Source of the DNA: a bacterium
GTDB lineage: Bacteria > Actinomycetota > Acidimicrobiia > Acidimicrobiales > Bin134
Length of the DNA stretch: 64,000 nt
Assembly (NCBI GenBank): GCA_026708015.1
Contig: JAPOVT010000023.1
Location: 1 to 64,000 of the forward strand
Direction: 5' to 3'
Positions 42,011 to 50,649 of the stretch are shown here, piece by piece; within the stretch, counting starts at the first letter, position 1, and every line of letters begins with the position of its first letter. The position numbers and the translations under genes are program-made. Under the pieces are notes generated by a model. It had not been told where the DNA came from. It made no database searches and saw only the letters and a program-made list of their open reading frames with translations.

Positions 42011-43261
42011 GTGTCTGTACTGGCGATAGGCATCAACCACCGATCAGCACCGCTCGGACTGTTGGAGCGGATGACCATCGATGAGTCTGCCCTGCCCAAG
42101 GCACTGACCGATCTGATCGGTCGAGCGAATGTTTCTGAGGCGGTGGTGCTGTCCACCTGCAACCGCATCGAGGTCTACGTGTTCGCTGAGACCTTCCACG
42201 GGGCCTTCCAGAATGTGCGCGACTTCCTTTCTGAGACCGCCCATGTGGCTCCTGAGCAGTTCAGCGATTCCCTCTACGCCCACTACGAGGCCGATGCCGT
42301 TTCTCACCTGTTCTCGGTGGCCTGTGGCTTGGACTCAGCCGTGCTCGGCGAGAACGAGATTCAAGGGCAGGTCAAGAGCGCATGGGAGACGGCCCGGCTG
42401 GAGGGCACCTGCGGCTCGTCGCTGAACAACCTTTTCCGCCACGCCACGGAGGTAGGCAAGCGGGCCCGTACCGAGACCGGCATTTCCCGTCATATCACCT
42501 CTGTCTCCCAGGCGGCAGTGGCCCTGGCCACCGAGCGGCTGGACGGCTTGGCCGGCCGCCGGCTGATGGTGTTGGGTGCTGGCGACATGGGCGAGGGTAT
42601 GGCGGCCAGCCTGGCCAAGAGCGAGGCCGCCGAAGTTGTGGTGGCCAATCGCACCACTGGTCGGGGCGAGGAATTGGCCCAGCGGATCGGAGGCCGGGCA
42701 GTGGGCCTCCGCGAGATGTCCGCCGAGCTGGCCGTGGTGGACGTGCTGCTCACATCCACTGGTGCGTCGTCGATGATTCTGGAGCATTGCGACGTGGCCG
42801 AGATCATGGCTGAGCGAGCCAATCGCCCGCTTTTGATCGTGGACGTTGCGGTGCCCCGCGATGTGGATCCCGCAGCGGGCGATCTGGACGGAGTGACCCT
42901 GCTGGACATGGACGATCTGCGGGCCTTCGCTGATCGGGGCCTGCGAGAGCGCCGGGCCGAGTTGGACCGGGTGCGGGGCATCATCGACGACGAACTGAAC
43001 CGCTATCTGGACCGCAGCTCGGCCCGTGAGGCGGCGCCCTTGATTGCCGCCTTCCGGACTCGAGCGGAGATTCTGCGCAAAGAGGAGCTGGACCGTCATG
43101 CGAGCGGTCTGTCCCCGGCCGAGCGGGAAGCGGTGGAAGCGGCCACTCGGGGTTTGGTGGGCAAGCTCCTGCACGAGCCCACCGTCAGGCTGAAGGACGC
43201 GGCCGGATCGCCGCGGGGCGATCGCCTGGCCGAAGCGCTCCGGGACCTGTTCGATCTCTAG
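42011..43261 (+). CDS. hemA: Glutamyl-tRNA reductase
   Basis: 416 residues from GTG 42011. IGINHRSAPLGLLERM, catalytic cysteine in LSTCNRIEVYVFAE, NAD-domain LMVLGAGDMGEGMA and the dimerisation helix at the end. It reduces Glu-tRNA (charged from tRNA-Glu at 13137 and others) to glutamate-1-semialdehyde, the first step of C5-pathway heme biosynthesis. Co-directional with hemC (10-base gap). Confidence 0.95.
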   Translation: MSVLAIGINHRSAPLGLLERMTIDESALPKALTDLIGRANVSEAVVLSTCNRIEVYVFAETFHGAFQNVRDFLSETAHVAPEQFSDSLYAHYEADAVSHLFSVACGLDSAVLGENEIQGQVKSAWETARLEGTCGSSLNNLFRHATEVGKRARTETGISRHITSVSQAAVALATERLDGLAGRRLMVLGAGDMGEGMAASLAKSEAAEVVVANRTTGRGEELAQRIGGRAVGLREMSAELAVVDVLLTSTGASSMILEHCDVAEIMAERANRPLLIVDVAVPRDVDPAAGDLDGVTLLDMDDLRAFADRGLRERRAELDRVRGIIDDELNRYLDRSSAREAAPLIAAFRTRAEILRKEELDRHASGLSPAEREAVEAATRGLVGKLLHEPTVRLKDAAGSPRGDRLAEALRDLFDL

Positions 43262-43271
43262 GGACAACCCC

Positions 43272-44132
43272 ATGCTGCGCGCCGCCACCCGAGGCAGCGC
43301 CCTGGCCCGCTGGCAGACCGCCCACATCGCTGAACTGCTGGGCCGCGCCGCCGACGTCGAGCCGATTCTGGTCACCACCACCGGCGACCGGTTGGCCGAC
43401 GAGCCCATCTCGGCCATCGGCGGCAAGGGGGTGTTCGTCAAAGAGGTACAGGCCGCGGTGCTCGACGGCCGAGCCGACATCGCCGTCCACTCGGCCAAAG
43501 ACCTGCCCGCGGCCACTCCCGACGGTCTGGTGATTGCCGCGGTGTCCCGCAGGGCTGATCCTCGAGATGCATTGGTGGGCTGTCGCTTATCCGATCTTGT
43601 CCAAGGCGCCCTGGTGGCCACCGGTTCGGCTCGCCGCCGGGTGCAGCTCCGGGAGCTTCGTCCCGACCTGCGGTTCGTCGAGCTGCGGGGCAACATCGGT
43701 ACCCGGCTGAAAAAAGCCACCGACTACGACGCGGTGATAATGGCCAAGGCCGCATTGGACCGCTTGGGCGAACAACCGGCGGTGGTCGACGTGTTGGGCT
43801 GTGAGGTCATGGTGCCCCAGGTGGGCCAAGGCGCCCTGGCGGTGGAGTGCCGTGTCGACGACCACCGAGTGCGCTCGTTGTTGGCCTTCATTGAAGACCC
43901 TGTTACCCGCCGAGAGGTGGATGCCGAGCGGACTTTTCTGGCCACCCTGGGGGGTGATTGCACATTGCCCGCCGGAGCCCATGCCCACGTTCGAGATGGC
44001 ACGTTGGCCATGCGAGCCGTGCTGGCCGACGGCCTCGACGGCCGGTGCCACACTGCGGCAGGCGAAAGCGATGACGGGGAGGCGTTGGGACAGGACTTGG
44101 CCCGCCAACTGCTCAAGGCGGTGGCCTCATGA
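43272..44132 (+). CDS. hemC: Hydroxymethylbilane synthase
   Basis: 286 residues. LRAATRGSALARWQTAHIAE, DIAVHSAKDLPAATPDGL, SARRRVQLRELRPDLRFVEL and the dipyrromethane-cofactor cysteine in ATLGGDCTLPAGAHA. It polymerises four porphobilinogens. The stop overlaps a 12-codon mini-ORF leading to cobA-hemD. Confidence 0.95.
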   Translation: MLRAATRGSALARWQTAHIAELLGRAADVEPILVTTTGDRLADEPISAIGGKGVFVKEVQAAVLDGRADIAVHSAKDLPAATPDGLVIAAVSRRADPRDALVGCRLSDLVQGALVATGSARRRVQLRELRPDLRFVELRGNIGTRLKKATDYDAVIMAKAALDRLGEQPAVVDVLGCEVMVPQVGQGALAVECRVDDHRVRSLLAFIEDPVTRREVDAERTFLATLGGDCTLPAGAHAHVRDGTLAMRAVLADGLDGRCHTAAGESDDGEALGQDLARQLLKAVAS

Positions 44133-44167
44133 CCATGTACCTCGAGCTGGCTTGGACAGCCCGATGA
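44129..44167 (+). CDS. Mini-ORF bridging hemC and cobA-hemD
   Basis: ATG 44129 overlaps the hemC stop (ATGA); the TGA at 44165-44167 overlaps ATG 44164 (ATGA). The peptide starts MTMYLELAW and the true CobA-HemD starts MTVYLVGAG, with matching nucleotides at most positions, so the mini-ORF looks like a duplicated copy of the cobA start. Confidence 0.4.
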   Translation: MTMYLELAWTAR

Positions 44168-45633
44168 CCGTGTATTTGGTGGGTGCGGGGCCGGGAGATC
44201 CCGACCTTTTGACCCTGAGGGGGGCTGAGGTTCTGGCTGGTGCCGATGTGGTGGTGTACGACCGGCTGTCGGTGGCCACACTGCTCGATTTGGCCCCGGC
44301 GGACGCCGAGCGCATCTCGGTGGGCAAACAGCCCGGCGGGCCTCGCACCTCCCAAGACGACATCAATGCCTTGCTGGTGGAGCGGGGCCGGGCCGGACAG
44401 GAGGTGGTAAGGCTCAAGGGCGGCGATCCGTTCGTGTTCGCCCGGGGCGGTGAGGAGGCCGCCGCGCTGGCCGCCGCCGGCGTGGCTTTCGAGGTCGTCC
44501 CCGGCATCACCTCGGCGGTGGCGGTTCCCGCCTATGCCGGAATTCCGGTGACCATGAGGTATTCCTCCACTTCGTTCACGGTGGTAACCGGCCATGAGGA
44601 CCCGGCCAAGGGCGAGGGGTCGGTCAACTGGGAGGCGGTTGCCGCGCTGGGAGGCACGCTGGTGGTGCTCATGGGTGCGGCCCGGTGCCGCCCCATCTGC
44701 GAGCGGCTGATGGCGGCGGGCATGGACCCCGACACCCCGGCGGCCGCGGTGCAATGGGGCACCCGGCCCAACCAGTACACGCTGCGGGCCACCCTGGCCA
44801 CCCTGGCCGACTTCGATCCTCAACCGCCTGCCACCATTGTGATAGGCGAGGTGGCTGCTGCTGATCTGGCTTGGTTTGAGAACCGGCCCCTGTTCGGCCG
44901 CCGCATTGTGGTGACCCGGGCTCGGCCCCAAGCCGCCGCGCTGGCCGCCGACCTCCGCCGACGGGGGGCAGAGGCTGTCGAATTGCCCGCCATCGAGTTC
45001 GAGCCTCCAGAAGACCTCGATCGCCTGGTGAGGGCTGCCGACGAGGTTGGCATCTATGACTGGGTGGTGTTCACTTCGCCCACCGGAGTAGCCCAGTTCT
45101 TCGAGCACCTGCGGGACGCCCGCGTCCTAGGGGGAGTGCAGGTAGCGGCCATCGGCCCGGGTACCGCCGCCGCGCTGGCCGACCGCAACGTGGTCGCCGA
45201 CCTGGTGCCCGAGCAGTACGTGGCCGAGGCCCTGCTTGAGGCTCTGTCCGAAGAGGTCGGGCCCGATGGCCCCGGCCGGGTGCTCATCCCCCGGGCCGAA
45301 ACCGCCCGCGACGTGCTGCCCGACGGTCTGGCCGCCGCTGGCTGGGACGTGGATGTGGTTCCCGCCTATCGCACCGTCGCTCCGGCCCCCGCCCCCGATA
45401 CGGCGGCCGTGCTGGCCGAAGCCGAGGTCATCACCTTCACCTCGTCGTCCACCGTGACCAATTTCGTGGATGCCTACGGTATCGACGCGGTGCCCAAGGT
45501 GGTGGCCACCATTGGCCCCATCACCACCGCCACCGCCCGCAACCAGGGCCTAGAGGTGACCGTAGAGGCTACCGACCACACCGTGCCCGGCCTGGTCGCC
45601 GCCCTAGAGGACTTCTTCACCCGCACAAGTTGA
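44164..45633 (+). CDS. Fused uroporphyrinogen-III C-methyltransferase / uroporphyrinogen-III synthase (CobA-HemD)
   Basis: 489 residues. The first half is SUMT: VYLVGAGPGDPDLLTLRGAE, VRLKGGDPFVFARGGEEAA, PGITSAVAVPAYAGIPVT and GTLVVLMG. From about residue 245 a HemD domain follows: RRIVVTRARPQAAALAADLR, VVFTSPTGVAQFF, and the Tyr-containing VVPAYRT. It closes hydroxymethylbilane to uroporphyrinogen III and methylates part of it to precorrin-2 for siroheme. Such fusions are common in Actinobacteria. The next heme gene (hemB) is not in the window. Confidence 0.94.
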   Translation: MTVYLVGAGPGDPDLLTLRGAEVLAGADVVVYDRLSVATLLDLAPADAERISVGKQPGGPRTSQDDINALLVERGRAGQEVVRLKGGDPFVFARGGEEAAALAAAGVAFEVVPGITSAVAVPAYAGIPVTMRYSSTSFTVVTGHEDPAKGEGSVNWEAVAALGGTLVVLMGAARCRPICERLMAAGMDPDTPAAAVQWGTRPNQYTLRATLATLADFDPQPPATIVIGEVAAADLAWFENRPLFGRRIVVTRARPQAAALAADLRRRGAEAVELPAIEFEPPEDLDRLVRAADEVGIYDWVVFTSPTGVAQFFEHLRDARVLGGVQVAAIGPGTAAALADRNVVADLVPEQYVAEALLEALSEEVGPDGPGRVLIPRAETARDVLPDGLAAAGWDVDVVPAYRTVAPAPAPDTAAVLAEAEVITFTSSSTVTNFVDAYGIDAVPKVVATIGPITTATARNQGLEVTVEATDHTVPGLVAALEDFFTRTS

Positions 45634-45693
45634 CTTGAAAAATGTGTCCGGATTTCCGGCCCGCAGCACACGGCCGCGGTCCAACGCCGCCGA

Positions 45694-45846
45694 TCATGGC
45701 CAGCCGTTTTCTCGCTGATGCTCCAAGGCGGCGTTGGTGACTTGTCGGGATAGGCCGGAGACCGATGCCGGCAGCTGCGCGACCTCGGGCCACTCGTGTG
45801 CCTGGCGAAGCAGGAGATCTATGCGCTCGGCGGGGTGTTCGGCACC
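45694..45846 (-). pseudogene. In-frame continuation beyond the DUF4143 stop, possible gene remnant
   Basis: Directly after the stop of the 45847 gene and in the same frame, about 48 codons stay open with protein-like composition (AEHPAERIDLLLRQAHEWPE, then VSGLSRQVTNAALEHQRENG) and stop at 45694. There is no good start of its own. It may be the C-terminal remnant of another gene. The two other DUF4143 proteins also end in LGP or close to it, so the upstream stop itself looks genuine. Confidence 0.2.
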
Positions 45847-47196
45847 TCAGGGGCCGAGGGTGAACAGGGGCACCACGCTCACGCCGTCGCGGCGCTGGTA
45901 GGCGTATCCGTCGGCGGCGGTGATCACCACCAGTGCCGAGGGCGTGCCCATCCGGCGCTCGTCCACCTTTTTGCTGGCCGCCAGCAGCGATCGGGCCGCG
46001 CTGTCGATCTGCTCGTCGCCGCCGAGCTTGGCCTCGACGGCGATCCAGCGGCCGTCTCGTGCATCGACGATTGCGTCGGCTTCGGCCCCGGCGGCATCGG
46101 TGAACGAGTAGACCTCGGCGTCGGCGGCCTGGGCGTAGATGCGCAACTCTCGGATCACCAACGACTCGAACAGGAATCCGAGCGTTTTGAGGTCGGCCAG
46201 CAGCCCGCGGGGGGTGGCTCGCAGGGCTGCGGCGGCCAGCGACGGGTCGCAGAAGTGGTGTTTGGGGCTCGTCAGCAGCGGCGCCCGGGAGCGCAGGTGG
46301 GTCGGCCACGCCCGAAGCGGCTCTGTGATATGCAGCCGTTCGAGGGCGTCAAGGTAGGAGCGGACGGTGTGGCGGCTGAGCGGCGCGTCGGCGCTGGCTT
46401 CGCCGGCCAGCTTGTTCAGGCTCGCCGCTGTGGCGACATTGCGTGCCAGCGACCTCAGCAGGGCCGACACCCGTATCGGGTCGCGTTCGACGCCGTCGAC
46501 TTGGCGGATGTCGGCGCGGGCGATGTCGTCGAGATAGCTGCGCAGGGCCCGAGCGGCATCCGCGGGCGGCAGCTGCGCGCCGAAAGCGGGCCAGCCGCCC
46601 CGGCACAGCGCGTCCACCGTTTCGGGCAGGTGCTGGCCGGTCGGGGGCCCCTCTGCGGGGACACCGTCGAGCAGGCCGGCCAGCGAGACTGCTTCTGAGG
46701 AGAGCCCCTGCTCAAACAGCGACATGGTGCGCAGCGCCAGCCGCTGCACTCTCAGCGCGCCCGAGTGCCTCGTGAGGTCGTCGGCCGGAACGGCTGACCC
46801 GGTGAGAATGAACTGGCCGGCGGCGCCCCGGGCATCACAGGCACCGCGCACCGCGGCCCACAGCCCCGGTGCCCGCTGCCACTCGTCGAGCAGCCGCGGA
46901 ACGGCGCCGTCGAGCAGCCTGCTGGGAGCGGCCTGGGCCAGCGTCCGCGCTGCCCGGTCTTGCTCGAGCAGCGCTTCGCTGCGAGCGAAGCGCTTGGCGA
47001 ACCACGTCTTGCCGCACCCTTTCGGGCCCTCCACCAGCAGCGCTCGGGCAGTTCGCAAGACAGCCGCGGCTTCAGCCTCGGCGGCGCGTTCTCGATAGCC
47101 CGCAGGGGTCAGCGTCGGCTGGTCCGCCGGTGCCGGCTGGCGGCCGTCATCGGTGCGGGGCCCAGTGTGTGCTTCTTCCGCGGCTGCCTCTTCCAT
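45847..47196 (-). CDS. AAA ATPase with DUF4143 domain (second copy)
   Basis: 449 residues. Walker A LVEGPKGCGKTWFAKRFA, Walker B-like RLLDEWQRAPGLWAAVR, arginine-rich ILTGSAVPADDLTRHSGALR, then the DUF4143 region with ILKTLGFLFESLVIRE-like core (LLADLKTLGFLFESLVIREL) and a terminal PD-(D/E)xK-like EADAIVDARDGRWIAVEAKL. Belongs to a different subgroup from the gene at 27448 but the same as the pseudogene at 47357. Function unknown. A 39-base palindrome precedes it. Confidence 0.88.
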   Translation of the reverse strand: MEEAAAEEAHTGPRTDDGRQPAPADQPTLTPAGYRERAAEAEAAAVLRTARALLVEGPKGCGKTWFAKRFARSEALLEQDRAARTLAQAAPSRLLDGAVPRLLDEWQRAPGLWAAVRGACDARGAAGQFILTGSAVPADDLTRHSGALRVQRLALRTMSLFEQGLSSEAVSLAGLLDGVPAEGPPTGQHLPETVDALCRGGWPAFGAQLPPADAARALRSYLDDIARADIRQVDGVERDPIRVSALLRSLARNVATAASLNKLAGEASADAPLSRHTVRSYLDALERLHITEPLRAWPTHLRSRAPLLTSPKHHFCDPSLAAAALRATPRGLLADLKTLGFLFESLVIRELRIYAQAADAEVYSFTDAAGAEADAIVDARDGRWIAVEAKLGGDEQIDSAARSLLAASKKVDERRMGTPSALVVITAADGYAYQRRDGVSVVPLFTLGP

Positions 47197-47205
47197 GCCA
47201 TCAAT

Positions 47206-47244
47206 CTACCAAATCTGGTAATACCGATATACCGAATTTGGTAG
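47206..47244. promoter_or_regulatory. Imperfect 39-bp palindrome upstream of second DUF4143 gene
   Basis: CTACCAAAT at one end and ATTTGGTAG at the other are perfect inverses, with a largely symmetric interior (GGTA/TACC units). It begins nine bases upstream of the ATG (47196) and is AT-rich against the GC-rich surroundings. Operator candidate. Confidence 0.45.
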
Positions 47245-47356
47245 AGCGAGCCCGCCGACACCCTCCTCACCAGAGACGACCAGCGCCGCTGAGGTGTTGT
47301 CGACTCTTCGCGACGGGTCGGTCCCGCGGGCGCTTTTTCCAGGTTCAGCGGCTGGG

Positions 47357-48278
47357 CTAGGGGCCTAGGGATGTGATGGGGGCCACGCATACTCCGTCGG
47401 GGCGTTCATAGGCGTACCCTCCGGCGGTGATGACCATGAGTTTGGCGGGGTTGCCCGTCCTGTCTTGGTCTAGCTTGTCGCACAGGCGCCGCAACGCTCG
47501 GGCACCCTTTTCGATTGCGGCAGCGCCGCCGAGCTTGACCTCGGCGGCGATCCATCTCCCGTCGGGATGGGTGACGATCAGATCGACCTCAAGGCTGTCG
47601 CTGTCTCGATAGTGCGACACTGAGCAGCGGTTGGCCTGGGCGTACACGAGGAGATCGCGCGTCACCATCGACTCGAACAGTCGGCCCGCGAATGCCAAAT
47701 CCCGCAGCAATCCGCTGACTTCAACCTCTTGGGCTGCTGCAACAAGCGATGGATCGGCCAGATGGATCTTCGGACTCCGGCGCGCCTGGGTCCGAGAAGC
47801 GATGTGGGGGCGCCAGGCTGGCACCTCCTCCAACACGAACAGCCGTGACAACGCCTCCAGTCTCGTGCAGGCTCATCGGACGCATCCTGACCCGCATGAT
47901 CCTGCCCGCCCCCGAATGCCGGGTGATGTCGTCGGGGGGGTCGGCAGAGCCCGTCAGGATGAACTGGCCCCTCGCGCCCCGACGGTCGCAAGCCCGCCGC
48001 ATCGGATTCCACACCTCCGGGGCAAGCTGCCATTCATCCAGCAGCCTGGGTGCCTCCCCGTCGAGAATCGACGCCGGATCCATGCCCGCTTCCAACGCGG
48101 CGCTCGCCCTGTCGTCCAGGTAGGCAGCGCTCTTGGCAAACTGGCGCCCTGTCCACGTCTTGCCGCAAGCACGAGGACCCTCGATCAACACTGCGGGCAT
48201 TGTGCCCAGCGCCCGTTGCATCTCCTCGTCGACAACGCGCGGCAAGTACTCATCGGGTGCGATGCCCTCGGTTGCCAT
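47357..48278 (-). pseudogene. DUF4143 ATPase pseudogene with internal deletion and frameshift
   Basis: The N-terminal ATPase half reads in one frame from ATG 48278: PAVLIEGPRACGKTWTGRQF and QFILTGSADPPDDITRHSGA, ending at MSLHETG near 47860. The C-terminal half is in another frame: EALSRLFVLEEVPAWRPHI, RLFESMVTRDLLVYAQ and WIAAEVKLGGAA to the stop at 47357. Compared with the intact paralogue at 45847, about 140 residues between MSLFEQG and LDALERL are missing, and the join shifts frame. Without the missing helices the protein should be dead. Confidence 0.85.
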
Positions 48279-48299
48279 GAAACCCCCAATCAAGTTACA

Positions 48300-48314
48300 G
48301 GCATATAATATGCC
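48300..48314. promoter_or_regulatory. Perfect 7+1+7 palindrome upstream of DUF4143 pseudogene
   Basis: GGCATATAATATGCC, 22 bases upstream of ATG 48278. It contains a TATAAT-like core (read on the plus strand) and its inverse. Parallels the palindromes at 28604 and 47206. Confidence 0.4.
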
Positions 48315-48664
48315 ATTAAAGTGGCGATTATGAAGCCAATAATCTGGCAGTCTGTCAATCTAAGGCCATCCAACCAACTCCTGCCCAACCCCCGGACGCG
48401 GAGGCCGTTGAGGACGGCACCCGGGAGGGACCAGTATTCCCCGCCCAAGCGGAGGCCGTGGGGCAAGCCTGCGGTGAATCGTCTATTGATGCGCCGAATC
48501 GTGGGTTTGTGCGGTGAATCGTCTATTGATGTGGGCCTCGGCTGGGGTCGTTTTGTTCGGGGTGGGGGGCTGGGAGCTCTTGTTGGATTTGATCGATCCG
48601 GTTGAATGCCTGTGGGGCGGCGGGGGGAGGTGTTCGCCGGCGGCGTCGAGCAGCCAGCACCCCG
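48315..48664. other. Intergenic stretch without a recognisable gene
   Basis: About 350 bases between the DUF4143 pseudogene and the methyltransferase. It has a short repeat (48470-48531) and G-rich tracts (48540-48660). Short open frames are present, but none has a family or ribosome site I can defend. Probably decayed sequence at the edge of the restriction-modification insertion. Confidence 0.4.
48470..48531 (+). repeat. Two copies of a 22-base direct repeat, 40-base period
   Basis: tgcggtgaatcgtctattga followed by tg occurs at 48470-48491 and exactly again at 48510-48531. Only two copies, so not a CRISPR array. Meaning unknown; may be a replication-slippage duplication. Confidence 0.6.
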
Positions 48665-49789
48665 CTAGAAGAGTCGGAGGGGGGTGTCTTCCAATTGTGG
48701 GAATGCTCGACCTGTGTTGAGGGCTCGGAGTGCCTCTCTGATGTTGTGGCCTAGCCGTTCGGCAAATTGGACGGGGACGGCGTTGCCGATTTGGAGGTGG
48801 ACGTCTCGTTTGTTGCCGCCTACGAACTCCCAGGAGTCTGGGAAGGTCTGGAGACGGGCATATTCCCGGTGGGTGAGCGATCGGAGGCGGTCGGCCTGGA
48901 CACGCCATAAGGTGACATCGGTGTCTGGATTGCGGACGAATTTTGCCTCTCTGCTTCGATCCCTTGGCTCGCGGCGGGCAGAGACGTGCCCGTGGGCGAG
49001 GCCCCATATCGTCGCGGTATCTACTGCCGGGAATGAGCGATCCCAGTCCCGAATCGGGTTTCCGTCGGAAGCCGTCCGGGAGAACCTTACAACGCTCATG
49101 GGCGCATCTTGGCCGGGGTCCATCCCGCGATCAACATGCACCTGCGACTTGAAGCCCCATGAGGGATCGTGATTGGGCAAGGAGATCTTGTCGTTGTGAG
49201 CGAGATCCCATAGCCATGGGCGGATCGGCTCGTAGCCGGAGGGGGCTGGGAGGTGCCATCTGTCAGGCGCCTTGTCTCGGAATGCCACGAATACGAACCG
49301 GCGGCGAGTCTGAGGCACGCCGTGAGCATCCATCTTGAACACGTCCCAAGCAATGTCCCCATATCCAGCCTCAGCCAGCGACACAGCGATCTCCTTGATG
49401 AATGGCCGTCCGGTGTCCGGATGCAACATCGTGCGCAAGTTCAAGACGTTCTCGATAATGACAACGCGAGGACGCACTTGTTGGGCAACCCGGCACACTT
49501 CTCGGAACAGCCCGTTTCTATCGTCCGCTGCCTGGCGGTTCCCGCCGAGGCTGAACCCTTGGCATGGCGGTCCGGCCACCAGCACATCCGGGGTGTCGGG
49601 CAGACTGTCAGGCGTCCAATCCCGCACATCAGCCTCGACTGGATTCCATTCGGGCCGGTTCTTGCGGAGCGTGTCGACAGCGTTCGGGTCATGATCGACA
49701 GCAGCGACGGTGGTGAATCCCGCGGCCTCGAATCCAAGGTCAAGACCCCCCGCACCGGAAAACATGCTGAGTGCGGTCAGTTCGCCCAC
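48665..49789 (-). CDS. DNA (cytosine-5-)-methyltransferase of a type II restriction-modification system
   Basis: 374 residues. C5-methylase motifs in order: MFSGAGGLDLGFEAAGF (I), VAGPPCQGFSLGGNRQ (IV, catalytic Cys), VVIIENVLNLR (VI), VPQTRRRFVFVAF (VIII) and LQIGNAVPVQFAERLG (X). The target-recognition region between VIII and X is long (about 110 residues). It methylates cytosine in a short unknown site, protecting DNA from the restriction enzyme whose gene ends nine bases upstream. Confidence 0.94.
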   Translation of the reverse strand: MGELTALSMFSGAGGLDLGFEAAGFTTVAAVDHDPNAVDTLRKNRPEWNPVEADVRDWTPDSLPDTPDVLVAGPPCQGFSLGGNRQAADDRNGLFREVCRVAQQVRPRVVIIENVLNLRTMLHPDTGRPFIKEIAVSLAEAGYGDIAWDVFKMDAHGVPQTRRRFVFVAFRDKAPDRWHLPAPSGYEPIRPWLWDLAHNDKISLPNHDPSWGFKSQVHVDRGMDPGQDAPMSVVRFSRTASDGNPIRDWDRSFPAVDTATIWGLAHGHVSARREPRDRSREAKFVRNPDTDVTLWRVQADRLRSLTHREYARLQTFPDSWEFVGGNKRDVHLQIGNAVPVQFAERLGHNIREALRALNTGRAFPQLEDTPLRLF

Positions 49790-49798
49790 AAACCCACT

Positions 49799-50569
49799 CT
49801 AGGCACTTGGAGTGACACTGTTGCTCATGGTCACCTCGGCACCCGGACCTTCAGACCGGGCAATCCGCCATGCCCGGAAGTGGTGCTGTCGTCCAGCCGT
49901 TGGATTCTCGCGGTACGTGGCACTCAACTGGTTTGTGGCGAAATCAAACGAATAGCCGGTCATCACATCTTCAACCTCAACCCGAGCGACCTCGCCGACT
50001 TGCACGAATCCGCCGCCGGGATCATCGCCAGCGGGGAGCAGCAGGGTGCGAGTACCCTCAACCCCTTCAAGCAGGGCTACCGGGGTCGGCATCACGTACA
50101 TCTTGCGGTCGCGGAGCAAGATATCGCCATAGCTGCCGAAACCCCGAGTGCTTGTGTTCTTGTGCTCGTAAGCGTCGTCGGCATTGAGGAAGGAGCCGGG
50201 GACAATTACAAGGTCCACAACCGGAAAGTTGTTGCCCTCCGGGGACGCCGGATACCTGCCGAACGCGTAGTAGATCGTCCGCCCATTGTGTGTCGGTCGC
50301 GCCACCTGGCTATTCCCATCAAAAGAAGCATCGCGCCCCGGTGTGGCCAGCCCCTTCACTTCGATGCCTTCGGGGGCGTTTACCAACGTCAAATCCGGGT
50401 AGCTGTTCCGACCGGGATCGTCGTGATTGATGCCAGCCTCGCCGAGACGGGCCTGCACCCAACGCTGAAAGTGAAACTCCTTATCGTCGCGCCCCTCACG
50501 AACTATCAGCTCACCACGAACAATGGCAGCATCCATCGACCGAAAAGCAGCAGGGATCAGCGAGGACAC
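49799..50569 (-). CDS. Probable type II restriction endonuclease
   Basis: 256 residues. A PD-(D/E)xK site can be placed as NSYPDLTLVN followed by EGIEVKGLATPG (PD ... E-x-K). The rest does not match a named enzyme family by eye. It has no helicase or methylase parts. Its position immediately before a C5-methyltransferase, in the same transcript, is the main reason for the assignment. A relaxed or novel recognition sequence is possible. Confidence 0.75.
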   Translation of the reverse strand: MSSLIPAAFRSMDAAIVRGELIVREGRDDKEFHFQRWVQARLGEAGINHDDPGRNSYPDLTLVNAPEGIEVKGLATPGRDASFDGNSQVARPTHNGRTIYYAFGRYPASPEGNNFPVVDLVIVPGSFLNADDAYEHKNTSTRGFGSYGDILLRDRKMYVMPTPVALLEGVEGTRTLLLPAGDDPGGGFVQVGEVARVEVEDVMTGYSFDFATNQLSATYRENPTAGRQHHFRAWRIARSEGPGAEVTMSNSVTPSA

Positions 50570-50649
50570 TTTGCGATTTTCGCATCCCCAGCCATCAAGT
50601 ACGAGGATCCCAGGGGGTGAGCTCTACCGGTGGTTGCTGCTGGTCGGCC

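Noticed and set aside
42335-43720. 461-residue minus-strand frame opposite hemA/hemC
   Set aside because: Antisense shadow; no conserved motif and both plus-strand genes are unambiguous.
45617-46309. 230-residue arginine-rich frame antiparallel/parallel to the second DUF4143 gene
   Set aside because: Out-of-frame reading of the DUF4143 gene; Arg/Gly/Pro-rich composition typical of a shadow.
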